DNA of 64,000 nucleotides, taken from Agapanthus africanus. Taxonomy: Eukaryota; Streptophyta; Magnoliopsida; Asparagales; Amaryllidaceae. Both the position numbers and the translations under genes were made by a program. Shown here in pieces: positions 55,514 to 64,000 of the stretch. Positions within the stretch are counted from its first letter, which is position 1; the number at the start of each line of letters is the position of its first letter. Under the pieces are notes generated by a model. That model made no database searches, was not told the origin of the DNA, and worked only from the letters and a program-made list of their open reading frames with translations. The DNA lies in assembly GCA_030015575.1 (NCBI GenBank), contig CM057347.1, forward strand, positions 507,039,176-507,103,175, in the 5' to 3' direction.

Positions 55514-56020
55514 ATGGCTGTTCATTTATACAGTCTGAACGAGTTCATTACTTAAGAGGATATTCGCGTACAGGGCCGTTGCCAAAACCAAGAGTTTACA
55601 GATGCCCAATATGCGGAGATTAGGGATCGTTTGTATGCACGCTTCGGTTGGCTGCTTCCTCGCCGTTCCGCTCTCTTGAAAATCGTAGTGGGAGCAATTT
55701 GGAGAGCACTTCCTGGGTTTCACGAGGCCATGCCGCTTAATGCGTTGGATGATGTCGAAGACAAGGTGCATTCAGTGTACCTGTCGGGGCTGATCTCGAA
55801 GAAGCGGCAAGATAACCTCATTGATATTCTGCATCAAACTTTCCAACAGACGACGATAATCGCTTCCTATCAAAGGGAGGGGGACATTGCTGAGGATCTC
55901 GACACTCGTGAGCGCGAGAGGATGCACACGAGAATGGTCAGAAAGGGCAGAAAGATTCTAGACGGCCTCACTTTTGAATTCCTCAATCCATGCCCTGAAT
56001 CTGAGGTTATACCATTATAA
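55514..56020 (+). CDS. Antisense accessory gene of element G, unknown protein
   Basis: 168 codons on the plus strand, MAVHLYSLNEFIT to ESEVIPL, opposite to pol and located between the hairpin region and the 3' LTR. One in-frame TAA follows residue 13; otherwise it is open. It is rich in Arg, Leu and Glu, mostly helical by eye, with no transmembrane segment. Conserved blocks with E are CQNQEFTDAQ, LLPRRSALLK, EDKVHSVYLSGLISKKR, DILHQTFQQTTIIA and RERMHTRMVRKGRKILDGL. A TTTCTTTTCAG splice-acceptor-like sequence ends five bases before the ATG. No family recognised. It could be a gag-like or regulatory protein; the antisense gene of Grande is the nearest known case of this layout. Confidence 0.7.
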
Positions 56021-56295
56021 TCATTTTGATGATGTTTTCGTTTACTGCTTTCATAATTGTAAGAACTTTTTCGAAATATGAATGGCAAATTCCCCATTTC
56101 AGCGTGTTTTATTTTATGTACTAAATCTTTTGCACATGCATGAACGGGTATGCTTCGCATGCTTAATCAAATGCGAATCAAATGTTCTCCTTGTCGCTTT
56201 CTTCTCTTTTCTTTTTTATCAGCATGTCACTTTAGCAAACATAGCCGGCAGATGATAGGGTGAGCATCTTGTTTTGGCTTCTTCGAGAGGTAGTG

Positions 56296-56505
56296 ATGGC
56301 TTAGGAAGTAGGTTCAGGTCTGCTGCCTAAGACTTTTCAATTTTATGAGCCGTGAGGGTCTCATAAAGACTTCTCTCCCTACGAGTCATGAGAATCTCGT
56401 AGGTGTCTTTTCTCCTTAGGAGTCGTGAGGATTCCTAAGTGCATTCTCCCTTGTAAGTCGTAAAGATCTTATAAGAGAGTTTTCTTCCTTACGAATCGAG
56501 AGGAC
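56296..56505. repeat. Hairpin cassette G-1
   Basis: CTTAGGAAGTAGG with CTGCTGCCTAAG leads, then TTTATGAG/CTCATAAA, CTACGAG/CTCGTAG (loop TCATGAGAAT), CTTAGGAGTC/GATTCCTAAG, TTGTAAG/CTTATAA and CTTACGA.../CCCGTAAG. It lies 280 bases beyond the end of the antisense gene, so it could belong to the 3' end of that transcript. Confidence 0.8.
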
Positions 56506-56529
56506 CCGTAAGTGTTTAATGAGATTGAC

Positions 56530-57770
56530 ATGTAGATGACGTATTTCCGCAACGGGGTCATGTGGATGACGTATTTCCGCGACGGGGTCATGTGGATGAC
56601 GTATTTCTGCGATGGGGTCATTTGGATGACGTATTTCCGCAACGGGGTCATATAGATGACGTATTTCCGAGACGGGGTCATGTGGATGACGTATTTCCAC
56701 GACGGGGTCATTTGAATGATGTATTTCCGCGACGGGGTCATTTGGATGACGTATTTCCGCGACGGGATCATGTTGATGACGTATTTCCGAGACGGGGTCA
56801 TGTGGATGACATATTTCCGCTACGGGGTCATGTGGATGACGTATTTCTAAGACGGGGTCATGTGGATGACGTATTTCCGAGACGGGGTCATGTGGATGAC
56901 GTATTTCCGAGACGGGGTCATGTGGATGACGTGTTTCTGAGACAGGGTCATATGGATGACGTATTTCCGAGACGGGGTCACATGGATGACGTATTTCCGA
57001 GACGGGGTCATATGGATGACGTATTTCCGCGACGGGGTTATGTGGATGATGTATTTCCGAGACGGGGTCATATGGATGACGTATTTTCGAAACGGGGTCA
57101 TATGGATGACGTATTTCCACGACGGGGTCATGTGGATGACGTATTTCCGAGACCGGGTCATATGGATGACGCATTTCCGCGACAGGGTCATGTGGATGAC
57201 GTATTTCCGAGACGGGGTCATGTGGATGACGTATTTCCGAGACGGGGTCATATGGATGACGTATTTCCGCGACGGGGTGATATGGATGACGTATTTCCGA
57301 AACGGGGTCATATGGATGACATATTTCTACGACGGGGTCATGTGGATGACTTATTTCCGCAACGGAGTCATGTCGATGACGTATTTATGAGACGGGGTCA
57401 TTTGGATGATGTATTTCCGAGACGGGGTCATGTGGATGACGTATTTCCGCAACGGGGTCATATGGATGACGTATTTCCGAAACGGGGTCATATGGATGAC
57501 GTGTTTCCGCGACGGGGTCATGTGGATGACGTATTTCCGCAACGAGGTCATATGGATGACGTATTTCCGAAACGGGGTCATGTGGATGATGTATTTCCGA
57601 GACGGGGTCATATGGATGACGTATTTCCGAAACGGGGTCATATGGATGACGTATTTCCGCGACGGGGTCATGTGGATGACGTATTTCCGCAACGGGGTCA
57701 TGTCGATGATATATTTCCGAGACGGGGTCATGTGGATGACGTATTTCCGTGACGGGGTCATGTAGATGAC
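56530..57770. repeat. 30-base tandem array of element G (~41 copies)
   Basis: Monomer GATGACGTATTTCCG plus CGACGGGGTCATGTG. About 41 copies with substitutions only: the register holds through all 1241 bases. Nearly every copy contains TGACGT, a plant bZIP (as-1/CRE-type) core. Long open frames exist on both strands (up to 396 codons of VDDVFPRRGH repeats), as expected for an in-phase 30-base repeat with no stop. Confidence 0.93.
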
Positions 57771-58390
57771 GCTGCGTCTGTTGTAATGAGACGAATATCG
57801 AAGTGGTCTCCAGGTTGTCTGTGAACCATCGAGATTTGGAGTAGGGGCTTTGCCGTGGTTCCAGGGTTGATTGCAGCGTCTGAATCCTGCTGGAATGGGG
57901 AGGAATGCTGTTGATGATTTCTAGGCTATCACTGAACCGTTGAGATTTGGCTTCATTTCGATACAGCCTAGTGGTAAGGTATGATTCCCTCTTTGTTTGT
58001 GCCCCTGGATTGTATACAGGGATCGATGTGATATCACCTGTAGGGCATAAATTTCATTTTTCTTTATTTCGTTCCGCGATACTCTATCGTTTCAGCTTTT
58101 ATATCCTGAAGGTCGCGATTGCCCAATCATTTCGGCTATTTATTTTATTTTTACTCGCTGCTTCTTATTGCAAGTTGCCCGATCATTTCGGCTATTTTGC
58201 GTGCATACATTTTACTTACTGATTTTGTTGCAAGTTGCCCAATCATTTCGGCTATTTCGTATGCATGTGTGACTTGCTAGCTTCTCACTGCAAGTTTGGA
58301 ATTAGACACCGATTTCGGTATCAGTACCGCTACAATTAGGATATTGCCAGGAGCGAATCATCATTTGCCTCTATCGATATCGAACAAAGG
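57771..58390 (-). other. 3' noncoding region of element G
   Basis: No protein-like frame. It contains a CCTGGATTGTATACAGG copy at 58004, three CCCAATCATTTCGGCTATTT-type copies (about 58110, 58180, 58240) and the GCCAGGAGCGAATCATC motif at 58347. The order is the same as in E at 37780-38460. Confidence 0.65.
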
Positions 58391-59220
58391 TGGCTTAGCA
58401 AACAGGGTTAGGATCTTGTCGACTAAGGCTTTTGACTTCATGAGCCGTAAGGGTCTCATTAAAGTATTTCTCCCTGCGAGTCGTGAGGATCTCGTAGGTG
58501 CGTTTTCTCCTTAGGAATCGTGAGGGTCCCTAAGTGTATGATATCTTATAAGTCGTAAGGATCTTACAAGAGTGCTTTCTCATTATAAGTCGAGAGGACT
58601 TACAAGGGCTGTTCACCGTGTAGACATATCCATAGTCACGGATGGGACTTTGTTAGGGAAATATTTATTCGCGCCCGTGGATTGTATACAAGGGTCGACA
58701 TTGAGCCGCTTGTAGGGCATGGTTGGAGGTTGTGGTGGCCACTTAAGAACAGGTTTAGATCTCTGTAACTTAAGACTTTCAAATCTTATGAGCCATGAGC
58801 GTCTCATAAGAGGGTTCTCCTTACGAGTCGTGAGGATCTCGCAAGTGTAATTCCTTCTTACGAATCGTGGGGATCCCTAAGTGTGTTGCTCCCTTGTGAG
58901 TCGTAAGGATCTCACGCAGGTGATTTCTCCTCACAAGGTCGAGAGGACCTCGCAAGTGTCTTTTAACGAGATTGCGCCCTTTCGGGTTTTCACAAAACTC
59001 GCCGGTAGCCCTGCTGTTTTTTACTCACGAAGCCCTTTCGGGTTTTCATCCGTGCCCATTTTGCTTATGGACATACCGTTTTCTTTTCTCTCTTTTTTTA
59101 TTCTAACGAGGTTGCGCCCTTTCAGGTTTTCACAAAACTCGCCGGCAGCCCTGCTCTTTTTACTTACGGAGCCCTTTCGGGTATTCATCCGTGCCCATTT
59201 TGCTTATAGACATACCGTTT
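58391..59220. repeat. Hairpin cassettes G-2 and G-3
   Basis: G-2 (58391-58610) and G-3 (58742-59075), plus an extra pair of second-class hairpins to 59220. Examples: CTGCGAG/CTCGTAG with loop TCGTGAGGAT, CTTAGGAATC/GGTCCCTAAG, CTTATAAG/CTTACAAG, CTTACGAG/CTCGCAAG, TTGTGAG/CTCACGC, CACAAGGTC/GACCTCGCAAG, then CGAG.TTG and CACG.A types around CCCTTTCGGGTTTT. Between them lies a GTGGATTGTATACAAGG copy at 58677. Confidence 0.8.
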
Positions 59221-59304
59221 TTTTATTCTCTTTTTTTTATCAGCTTTGGGACGCTGTAACCCACAGTAGTTTATCGATGTCTCGGTCAACAGCCAATTTT
59301 AGGA

Positions 59305-59425
59305 CACAGTAGTCCATCATTAGTTTAAGGACATTTCGGTCCGTTGTTAGTTTAAGGACGTTTCGGTCCGCTGTTAGTTTAAGGACGTTTCGGTCCGTTG
59401 TTAGTTTAAGGACGTTTCGGTCCGT
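59305..59425. repeat. ~28-base GGAC/GTCC repeats near the pol end of element G
   Basis: Four in-line copies of TTAGTTTAAGGACGTTTCGG + TCCGTTG, each with GGAC and GTCC arms that can pair. Related units occur in the LTRs of E and G, so the same satellite-like unit is present at two places within one element. Confidence 0.75.
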
Positions 59426-59515
59426 TAGCCGGCTACTACTTATAGAGTTTGGGCTTAGGGGGATAGCGAGCAGACATAGTCGTCGTCATCTATCATTGAC
59501 CTAGGCCGTGACTTG
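59426..59515. other. Short spacer after pol of element G
   Basis: 90 bases between the last GGAC/GTCC unit and the pol stop codon. Nothing recognised. Confidence 0.5.
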
Positions 59516-59917
59516 TCAGGCGTAGTACTTCTTCAGGAAGCGACCGTTTATTGGCCTGAAGGGTCTTTCACCATGCATGTCCATGAGTAGATAGGCTCCA
59601 CCTTGGTAGACCTTGTCTATGATATACGGGCCGTCATAGTTCGGCTCGAATTTCCCTCATTTGGCACGATTGGGGATCATAGGTCTTTTGACCACTAGCA
59701 CGAGTTCGCCTTGGCGGAATGTTCTCGGCCTAGTCAATCTTTCGTATGAGCGCATCATTTTTGCTTTATAAGCCTCCAGATTTTGTTGCGCTATGAGCCA
59801 GGTTTCATCAAGGGCATCGAGTTCCTCAAGCCGAAGGTAAGCATTCTCTTCGTCCGTTAGCTCGTAGTGAACTGCTATTCATAGAGAGGGCAGCTCTATC
59901 TCGAGGGGGAGTACCGC

Positions 59918-61213
59918 CTATGTACCGAATACCAATGCGCACGTCATTATGTTCGTGGCCGTTTTGAACGTAGTTCGATACGCCCAGAGAGCTTCATGCA
60001 GTCTCTCCTGCCAGTCCTTCTTATTTCGGGACACCGTCTTTTTCACGATCTTTGTCAAGGTCTTGTTAAAAGCTTCAGCTAAACCATTAGCTCGGGGATT
60101 ATAGACTTTGGAATATCTCCAATCTATGTTATGCTGTTGTGTGAAGCGGCTAATCTTGTGGCTTCTGTAGGCTGGCTCGTTATCGGACATAATCCATCGT
60201 GGAGTTCCAAACCGATAAATGACATGCGTCTTAAAGAAATGGAGGTTATTCTCCGTCTTCAGTTCCCTCAACGGTACTGCTTCTGCCCATTTGGAGAAGT
60301 AATCAGTTGTCGCCAAAATGAATCGATGTTCTCTGGACGATGCTGGTTCGATGGGACCGATTATGTCAGTCCCCCACATTTCGAACGGCCAGCTAGCCAC
60401 TGTTGGATGTAGCTGATTTAGATGTTGATGGATAAAGTCCCCATGAATCTGGCACAAATGGCACTGCTTCGCATATTCGAGGCAATCTTGGATCATCGTG
60501 GGCCAATAATAATCCATCCGTTTGATCTTCAGCTTCACCTTCGGCCCGGCTTGGTGAGAACCGCAAAGCCCGTCATGAGTTTCTTGGACGACTCTCTTTG
60601 CCTTTTCAGGCCCCAGGCATCTTAACCACAGAGAATCAAATGATCTCTTATACAGAGTATCATTGACGAAAGCAAAAGATAGAGCTCGTTTCATAAGCTG
60701 ATATTTTAAGGACGCATCTTCAGGTGTTCGACGGGATTTGAAATAATCTATAAAGACTTCTCTCCAATCCTTAGCTTTTTCCTGGTCTTTTATTTGTAGA
60801 GTCGTTTGCTCGGTCGCTCCATTTTTTTCGGGCGACTCCGGAGATATTTCTGCTGGTGCGAGAACCCGGCGGCTTTGCACAACGATCCTCACGTCATCTA
60901 GGTTTTCGTCAGCCAGTTCTTTAGCGAGCTTGGCTAATACGTCCGCTTTGTTATTTTCCACACGCGGTATACTTTCCAAGGTGTAGGAAGGAATTTGGGT
61001 CAGCAGTTGCTGCACCCTCTCGCCGTACTTCACCATCTCTTGCTTGCACGTTTGGTAGTCGCCGTTTATTTGACTAACGACCAGCTGGGAGTCTCCGTAT
61101 ATGAGGAGGTTTTCAATTCCCATGTCGATGGCGATCTCGAGACCTGCTATCAAAGCTTCATACATGGCTTCATTGTTTGTCCTCGGCTCTGTTAAGGAGA
61201 AAGCAAAGCGCAT
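59918..61213 (-). pseudogene. int: archaeal-type RNase H (C-terminal part) and integrase of element G
   Basis: 431-codon open stretch. RNase H residues: LTEPRTNNEAMYEALIAGL (Glu), LLIYGDSQLVVSQINGDY (Asp) and NNKADVLAKLAKELAD. Then FAFVNDTLYKRSFD, the integrase zinc domain (HDGLCGSH, KQCHLCQIHG) and the core: WGTDIIGPIEP (Asp), RWIMSDNEPAYRS (Asp) and NGLAEAFNKTLTKI (Glu), then RLHEALWAYRTTFK. All three catalytic residues are present. The stop at 59918-59920 lies before AVLPLEIELPSL. Confidence 0.92.
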
Positions 61214-61222
61214 TATCCCTCC

Positions 61223-61531
61223 TTATGGAGTTACGAAGATGAGGCCTACCCCCGATTTGGTTACGGGCGTGCTTTGTTTGCGCTTCTTCATGGAAGACGC
61301 TCCATCAAAGTAAGGTTCCCACCGGGTAACACCCCCGTCGATCGTGTTAAACGCATATTCGTCTGGCAGTTCGCAATTCAAAGGAGAATCGGCAGGTATC
61401 GGATGCTCAGCGAGGAAGTCGGCGATGGCCTGGCCTTTCACCGCTTTAAGAGGCCGATAAGTTATCGAGAATTTCATCAAGAGCAGGGCCCATTTAGCGA
61501 GTCGTCCTGTTAATATGGCCTTCGACATCAA
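61223..61531 (-). pseudogene. tail of canonical RNase H and start of archaeal-type RNase H, element G
   Basis: Open stretch LTGRLAKWALLLMKFSITYRP, which ends the canonical RNase H connection, then AVKGQAIADFLAEHPIP and WEPYFDGASSMKKRKQ (first Asp of the second RNase H), GVGLIFVTP, then a TAA stop. In frame with both neighbours. Confidence 0.85.
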
Positions 61532-62998
61532 TTATTTAAGAAGATTCATTTTCGATATGAGATGGACCTCATGTGCCAATGCATAGTGTCTGAGCTTCGT
61601 TATTGTGAAGATCAACGCCAGGCAGTGCTTTTCAATGGGAGGGTAATTGCTTTCTGCCCCCAGGAGAACTCGACTCAGATAGTATAGGGCTCTCTCCTTC
61701 CCTTGGTCGTTTTCTTTTGCGCATAGCACACCTAAAGAACCTTCGAGGGCTGTTGTGTACAGGACGAGAGGTTTTCGTTTAACGGGAGCGGCCAGTACTA
61801 GTGGATTCTGCAGGTATTGCTTGATTTCGTCTAGTGCGCTTTGGCATTTGTGATCCCTGACGAACGGGGTTCCCTTCTTCATTAGGTGACTGTAGGGACG
61901 GCACTTGCCTGAGAGATTGGCTATAAATCGCCGGATATACGCGAGCTTTCCTTGGAGAGACCGCAATTGCTTGAGAGTTCTTGGCGGAGGCATTTCCATA
62001 ATCGCCTTGATCTTTGACGGATCTATCTCAATGCCTTGGTGTCGGACGATGAATCCTAGGAATTTGCCCGAGGAAACTCCGAACGCGCATTTGAGAGGGT
62101 TCATCTTCAAGTTGTATTTCCGAAGGCGCTGAAACACGATCTTCAGATGCTCTAAATGTTCCTCGTATGATTTGCTTTTAACCACGAGGTCGTCGATATA
62201 ATATTCGACGATTTCATGTATGAGGTCATCGAAGATTTTCATCATGGCCCTCTGATAGGTGGCACCAGCGTTCTTTAGACCGAAAGGCATCACCTTGTAG
62301 CAGAATATACCTAGAGGGGTCCGGAAAGCGGTGTGCTTCTGGTCCTTGGGATACATCCTTATCTGATTATATCCTAATGAGCCATCCATAAAGGAGAAAA
62401 CTTCATGAGTTGACGTATTGTCTATCATCAGCTCGGTGACCGGTACTGGGAAGTCGTCCTTCGGGAAGGCTTTATTGAGATCCCGAAAGTCCATACATAT
62501 GCGCACCGTCCCATTCTTCTTCATCACTGGGCCGATTTTGGCGATCCAGTCAGGATATTGGACCTCCTGGATGAAGCCGGAGTCGATTAACTTTTTGACC
62601 TCGGCGTTGATACTCATCTCAAGCTCGAGCCGCATTCTTCTGGGTGCCTGTTTGATCGGCTTGACATCCGGGGATATCGTCAATCTGTGCATAACAATCT
62701 CTGGATCTAATCCTGGCATCTCGGAATAGTTCCACGCGAAGCAATTTTTATGTTGCATGAGCACGCCTTTGAGTATAGCCACCTTTTCTTCAGACAACAG
62801 TTCACTGACGAATGTCAGCCGTGGGTCACTTGCCGTCCCCAAATCAATTTTCTTGAGGTTATCTGCAGTAGTATGTATCCCATCTTCCAGCTCTTTTGGC
62901 GCCGGTGGAAACTCTGAGATTACCTCGTTATCATCGTTTTCGAAGCACCAGGGGAGGTCATCCATATTCTCGGATTCTTCTTCCGACAATATTATCAT
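61532..62998 (-). pseudogene. pol: reverse transcriptase and canonical RNase H of element G
   Basis: 488 codons open. An acidic N-terminal segment (TSDPRLTFVSELLSEEK-type, FAWNYSEMPGLDPEI) is followed by RT motifs: PRRMRLELEMSINAEVKKL, FIQEVQYPDWIAKI, RICMDFRDLNKAFPKDDFP, FRTPLGIFCYKVMPFGLKNA, the catalytic EYYIDDLVVKSKS (YIDD instead of the more usual YVDD) and KFLGFIVRHQGIEIDPSKI. Canonical RNase H follows: PLVLYTTALEGSLGVLCAKE, RALYYLSRVLLGAE and YPPIEKHCLALIF. Complete compared with B, which lost this RNase H. The stop follows MNLLK. Confidence 0.93.
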
Positions 62999-63136
62999 AT
63001 AACAAGTACGAGATCGCTTCCAAGACCGATGTTGATCTGGTTCTACTCTCGCGGTTTTGGGTTCATGTTTCTGCGGTGGGGTTACCCTCCAGCTGCTGGA
63101 TAGAGCGAACCTGCCCTGTTGATATTGGTCTTCGAC

Positions 63137-63493
63137 CTAGTTTTTGAAGGTGAAGCAGTCTTCGAGAGGATGTCCTATTGCCCTGTGATAGGAGCAATAG
63201 TCTGGGTGAGAGACTTCGCCTGCTTGCTCGGGGTGCTTGGACTCCGGAACGGTAATCATTTGATGTTTTATAGCAAGATCAAGTATCTTCTTTGTCTTGT
63301 CTTGGGCAAAAAAGTATGCTCGACCCATCTTCTTTATAAGAGACGGATCCCGGCTGCTCGATTCTTGATCACGTGGCTTCTTAGATCCGCTATGCTGCTG
63401 TCGAATGTTTTTTCCGTTCTTTGGTTTATTTATTACTCTGCGTTTGGCCTTTTGTACAACGGGTTGATAAGGAGGAGCATTTTCATTTTTCAC
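63137..63493 (-). pseudogene. extra zinc-finger module between linker and RT, element G
   Basis: 118 codons, basic at the start (KAKRRVINKPKNGKNIR), then FFAQDKTKKILDLAIKHQM and the finger DYCSYHRAIGHPLEDCFTFKN. The arrangement and the following VEDQYQQG match the gag finger region of E (RRLFKLTVRNGLI, CPYHRVLGHPIEDYY, VEDQYQQGKFAL). It looks like a duplicate of the gag C-terminus placed inside pol. Element B has no such module between its G-patch-like motif and RT. Confidence 0.75.
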
Positions 63494-63496
63494 AGC

Positions 63497-63994
63497 CTAT
63501 TGAAGGAGGCGTTTTGTCCTGACTTTCTCGTAGATGGCCATTTCGCGATTATGGTCGCCTCGAACCTTTTGACCCGCTTCCCTTATAAGCTTGTCCATCT
63601 GTTCTTCGAACGACGGACTTGGCATTTTCACGGCGGGAGTTCGTGCTGGTTCAGGATTAGCATCTTCCCACAGAGCATCTCCTTCATCAAAATCATGTAT
63701 GACGTAGCAGTCGCGGAGCAGCTCCCGTTTCTTGGATTGAACATACCCAAGCCCGGTCGTTTCCATTCTCCCGTTGGGCAACTTTCGTTGAGTTCCAGGA
63801 ACATTCCAGATCCTGTTATAGAACCGTGCTTGTCGCGCAGTTTGCTTAAGGGGTACACCTTGGCGTCCCAAAAGTCTCTTTAGTCCGTTCGTGTAATATC
63901 TGGGCAAACGGATGGGCTGGAGCCTGTCGAGTGTAGAATTCGGCCATGCCAGATTTCTTTCTCCACTTTGGTTTTTCCGGATCGGTAGAATAGG
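63497..63994 (-). pseudogene. protease-RT linker of element G with G-patch-like motif
   Basis: Open from the right edge. LPRYYTNGLKRLLGRQGVPL aligns with LNPRYYAPEMREYFKKCGC of B, and TTGLGYVQSKK with RGIGYIQPD. After an acidic stretch (DFDEGDALWEDANPEP) a Lys/Arg-rich segment leads to a TAG stop at 63497-63499, beyond which the zinc-finger module continues in frame. Confidence 0.7.
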
Positions 63995-64000
63995 ATCGCC

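Larger units (their letters stand above)
52069..64000 (-). mobile_element. Element G: Tat-lineage element with near-complete pol and antisense gene (truncated by window)
   Basis: Minus-strand element inserted in LTR F (left TSD AGCCT, 52064-52068). From the left: 3' LTR, PPT, antisense gene, hairpin cassettes, 30-base array, more cassettes, then pol to the right edge. Protease, gag and the 5' LTR lie outside. Pol is one continuous frame of about 4.4 kb with stop codons but no frameshift, the best preserved in the window. Confidence 0.92.
59516..64000 (-). pseudogene. pol: pol of element G (one frame with stop codons)
   Basis: Single minus-strand frame from the right edge to a terminal TGA at 59516-59518. 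Order: protease-RT linker with G-patch-like motif, extra zinc finger, RT, canonical RNase H, archaeal-type RNase H, integrase, chromatin-side C-terminus (KFEPNYDGPYII, then RFLKKYYA). Seven in-frame stops interrupt it (about 63498, 63138, 61533, 61224, 59919, 59880 and 59657) and no frameshift does. Most of these stops can arise by one C-to-T or G-to-A change. The protease itself lies outside the window. Confidence 0.9.

Noticed and set aside
56416-57174. 252-codon minus-strand open frame (HPHDPVSEIR repeats)
   Set aside because: Shadow of the same tandem array.
56562-57752. 396-codon plus-strand open frame of VDDVFPRRGH repeats
   Set aside because: It lies in the 30-base array; frames on both strands are open because the monomer length is a multiple of three and lacks stops. 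No promoter or start context singles one out.
56530-57770. CRISPR-like direct repeats
   Set aside because: Copies are contiguous with no unique spacers, and the context is plant retrotransposons.

Overview
This window is plant nuclear repeat DNA, almost certainly from a flowering plant, and I see no host protein-coding, rRNA or functional tRNA gene in it. The plant call rests on the element types: a Ty1/copia element with an initiator-Met primer-binding site, three Tat-lineage Ty3/gypsy elements carrying the plant-type second (archaeal-like) RNase H, and a chromovirus family with LTRs of nearly 3 kb. The species cannot be named from what is visible.

Layout. 1-2415: 5' end of a minus-strand Tat-like element A (gag, PBS, LTR), cut by the left edge. 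2416-4144: AT-rich DNA with a decayed ~79-base tandem repeat. 4145-5196 and 27461-27990: two halves of one old LTR (X), split by copia element C. 5197-27460: copia element C (TSD CAATA), whose 3' LTR is split by Tat element B (14843-27283, TSD GGAAC). 28166-50341: minus-strand chromovirus D, reduced to gag and two long LTRs; its gag is split by Tat element E (32131-48664, TSD TGCCT), which itself contains a chromovirus solo LTR S (39194-42152, TSD CAAAC/CAAAT). The 5' LTR of D is broken at 50342 by a forward LTR F of the same family, and F is broken at 52069 by Tat element G, which runs off the right edge. This gives a relative insertion order: X, then C, then B; D, then E, then S; D, then F, then G.

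How the parts work together. B, E and G share one plan, read on the minus strand: LTR, PBS, gag, protease, RT/RNase H, archaeal-type RNase H, integrase, then a very long 3' noncoding region before the PPT and 3' LTR. B and G keep pol, with stop codons; E has lost pol and keeps gag. The 3' region is the most unusual part. It holds clusters of short hairpins whose stems differ while their loop stays constant, and two paired copies show compensating base changes. It also holds tandem arrays unrelated between elements (30-base monomers in B and G, 131-base in E) and conserved 50-base motifs. In E and G it carries an antisense gene of about 168 codons with its own TATA box and a splice-acceptor-like site.

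The strongest candidates for something undescribed are the covarying hairpin cassettes and the antisense gene. An antisense accessory gene is known in the maize Tat element Grande, so that gene has a precedent, but I do not recognise this protein. The coding regions are mostly decayed by in-frame stops, many explainable by C-to-T or G-to-A transitions, as expected of methylated, silenced elements. All identities are by eye; no search was run.
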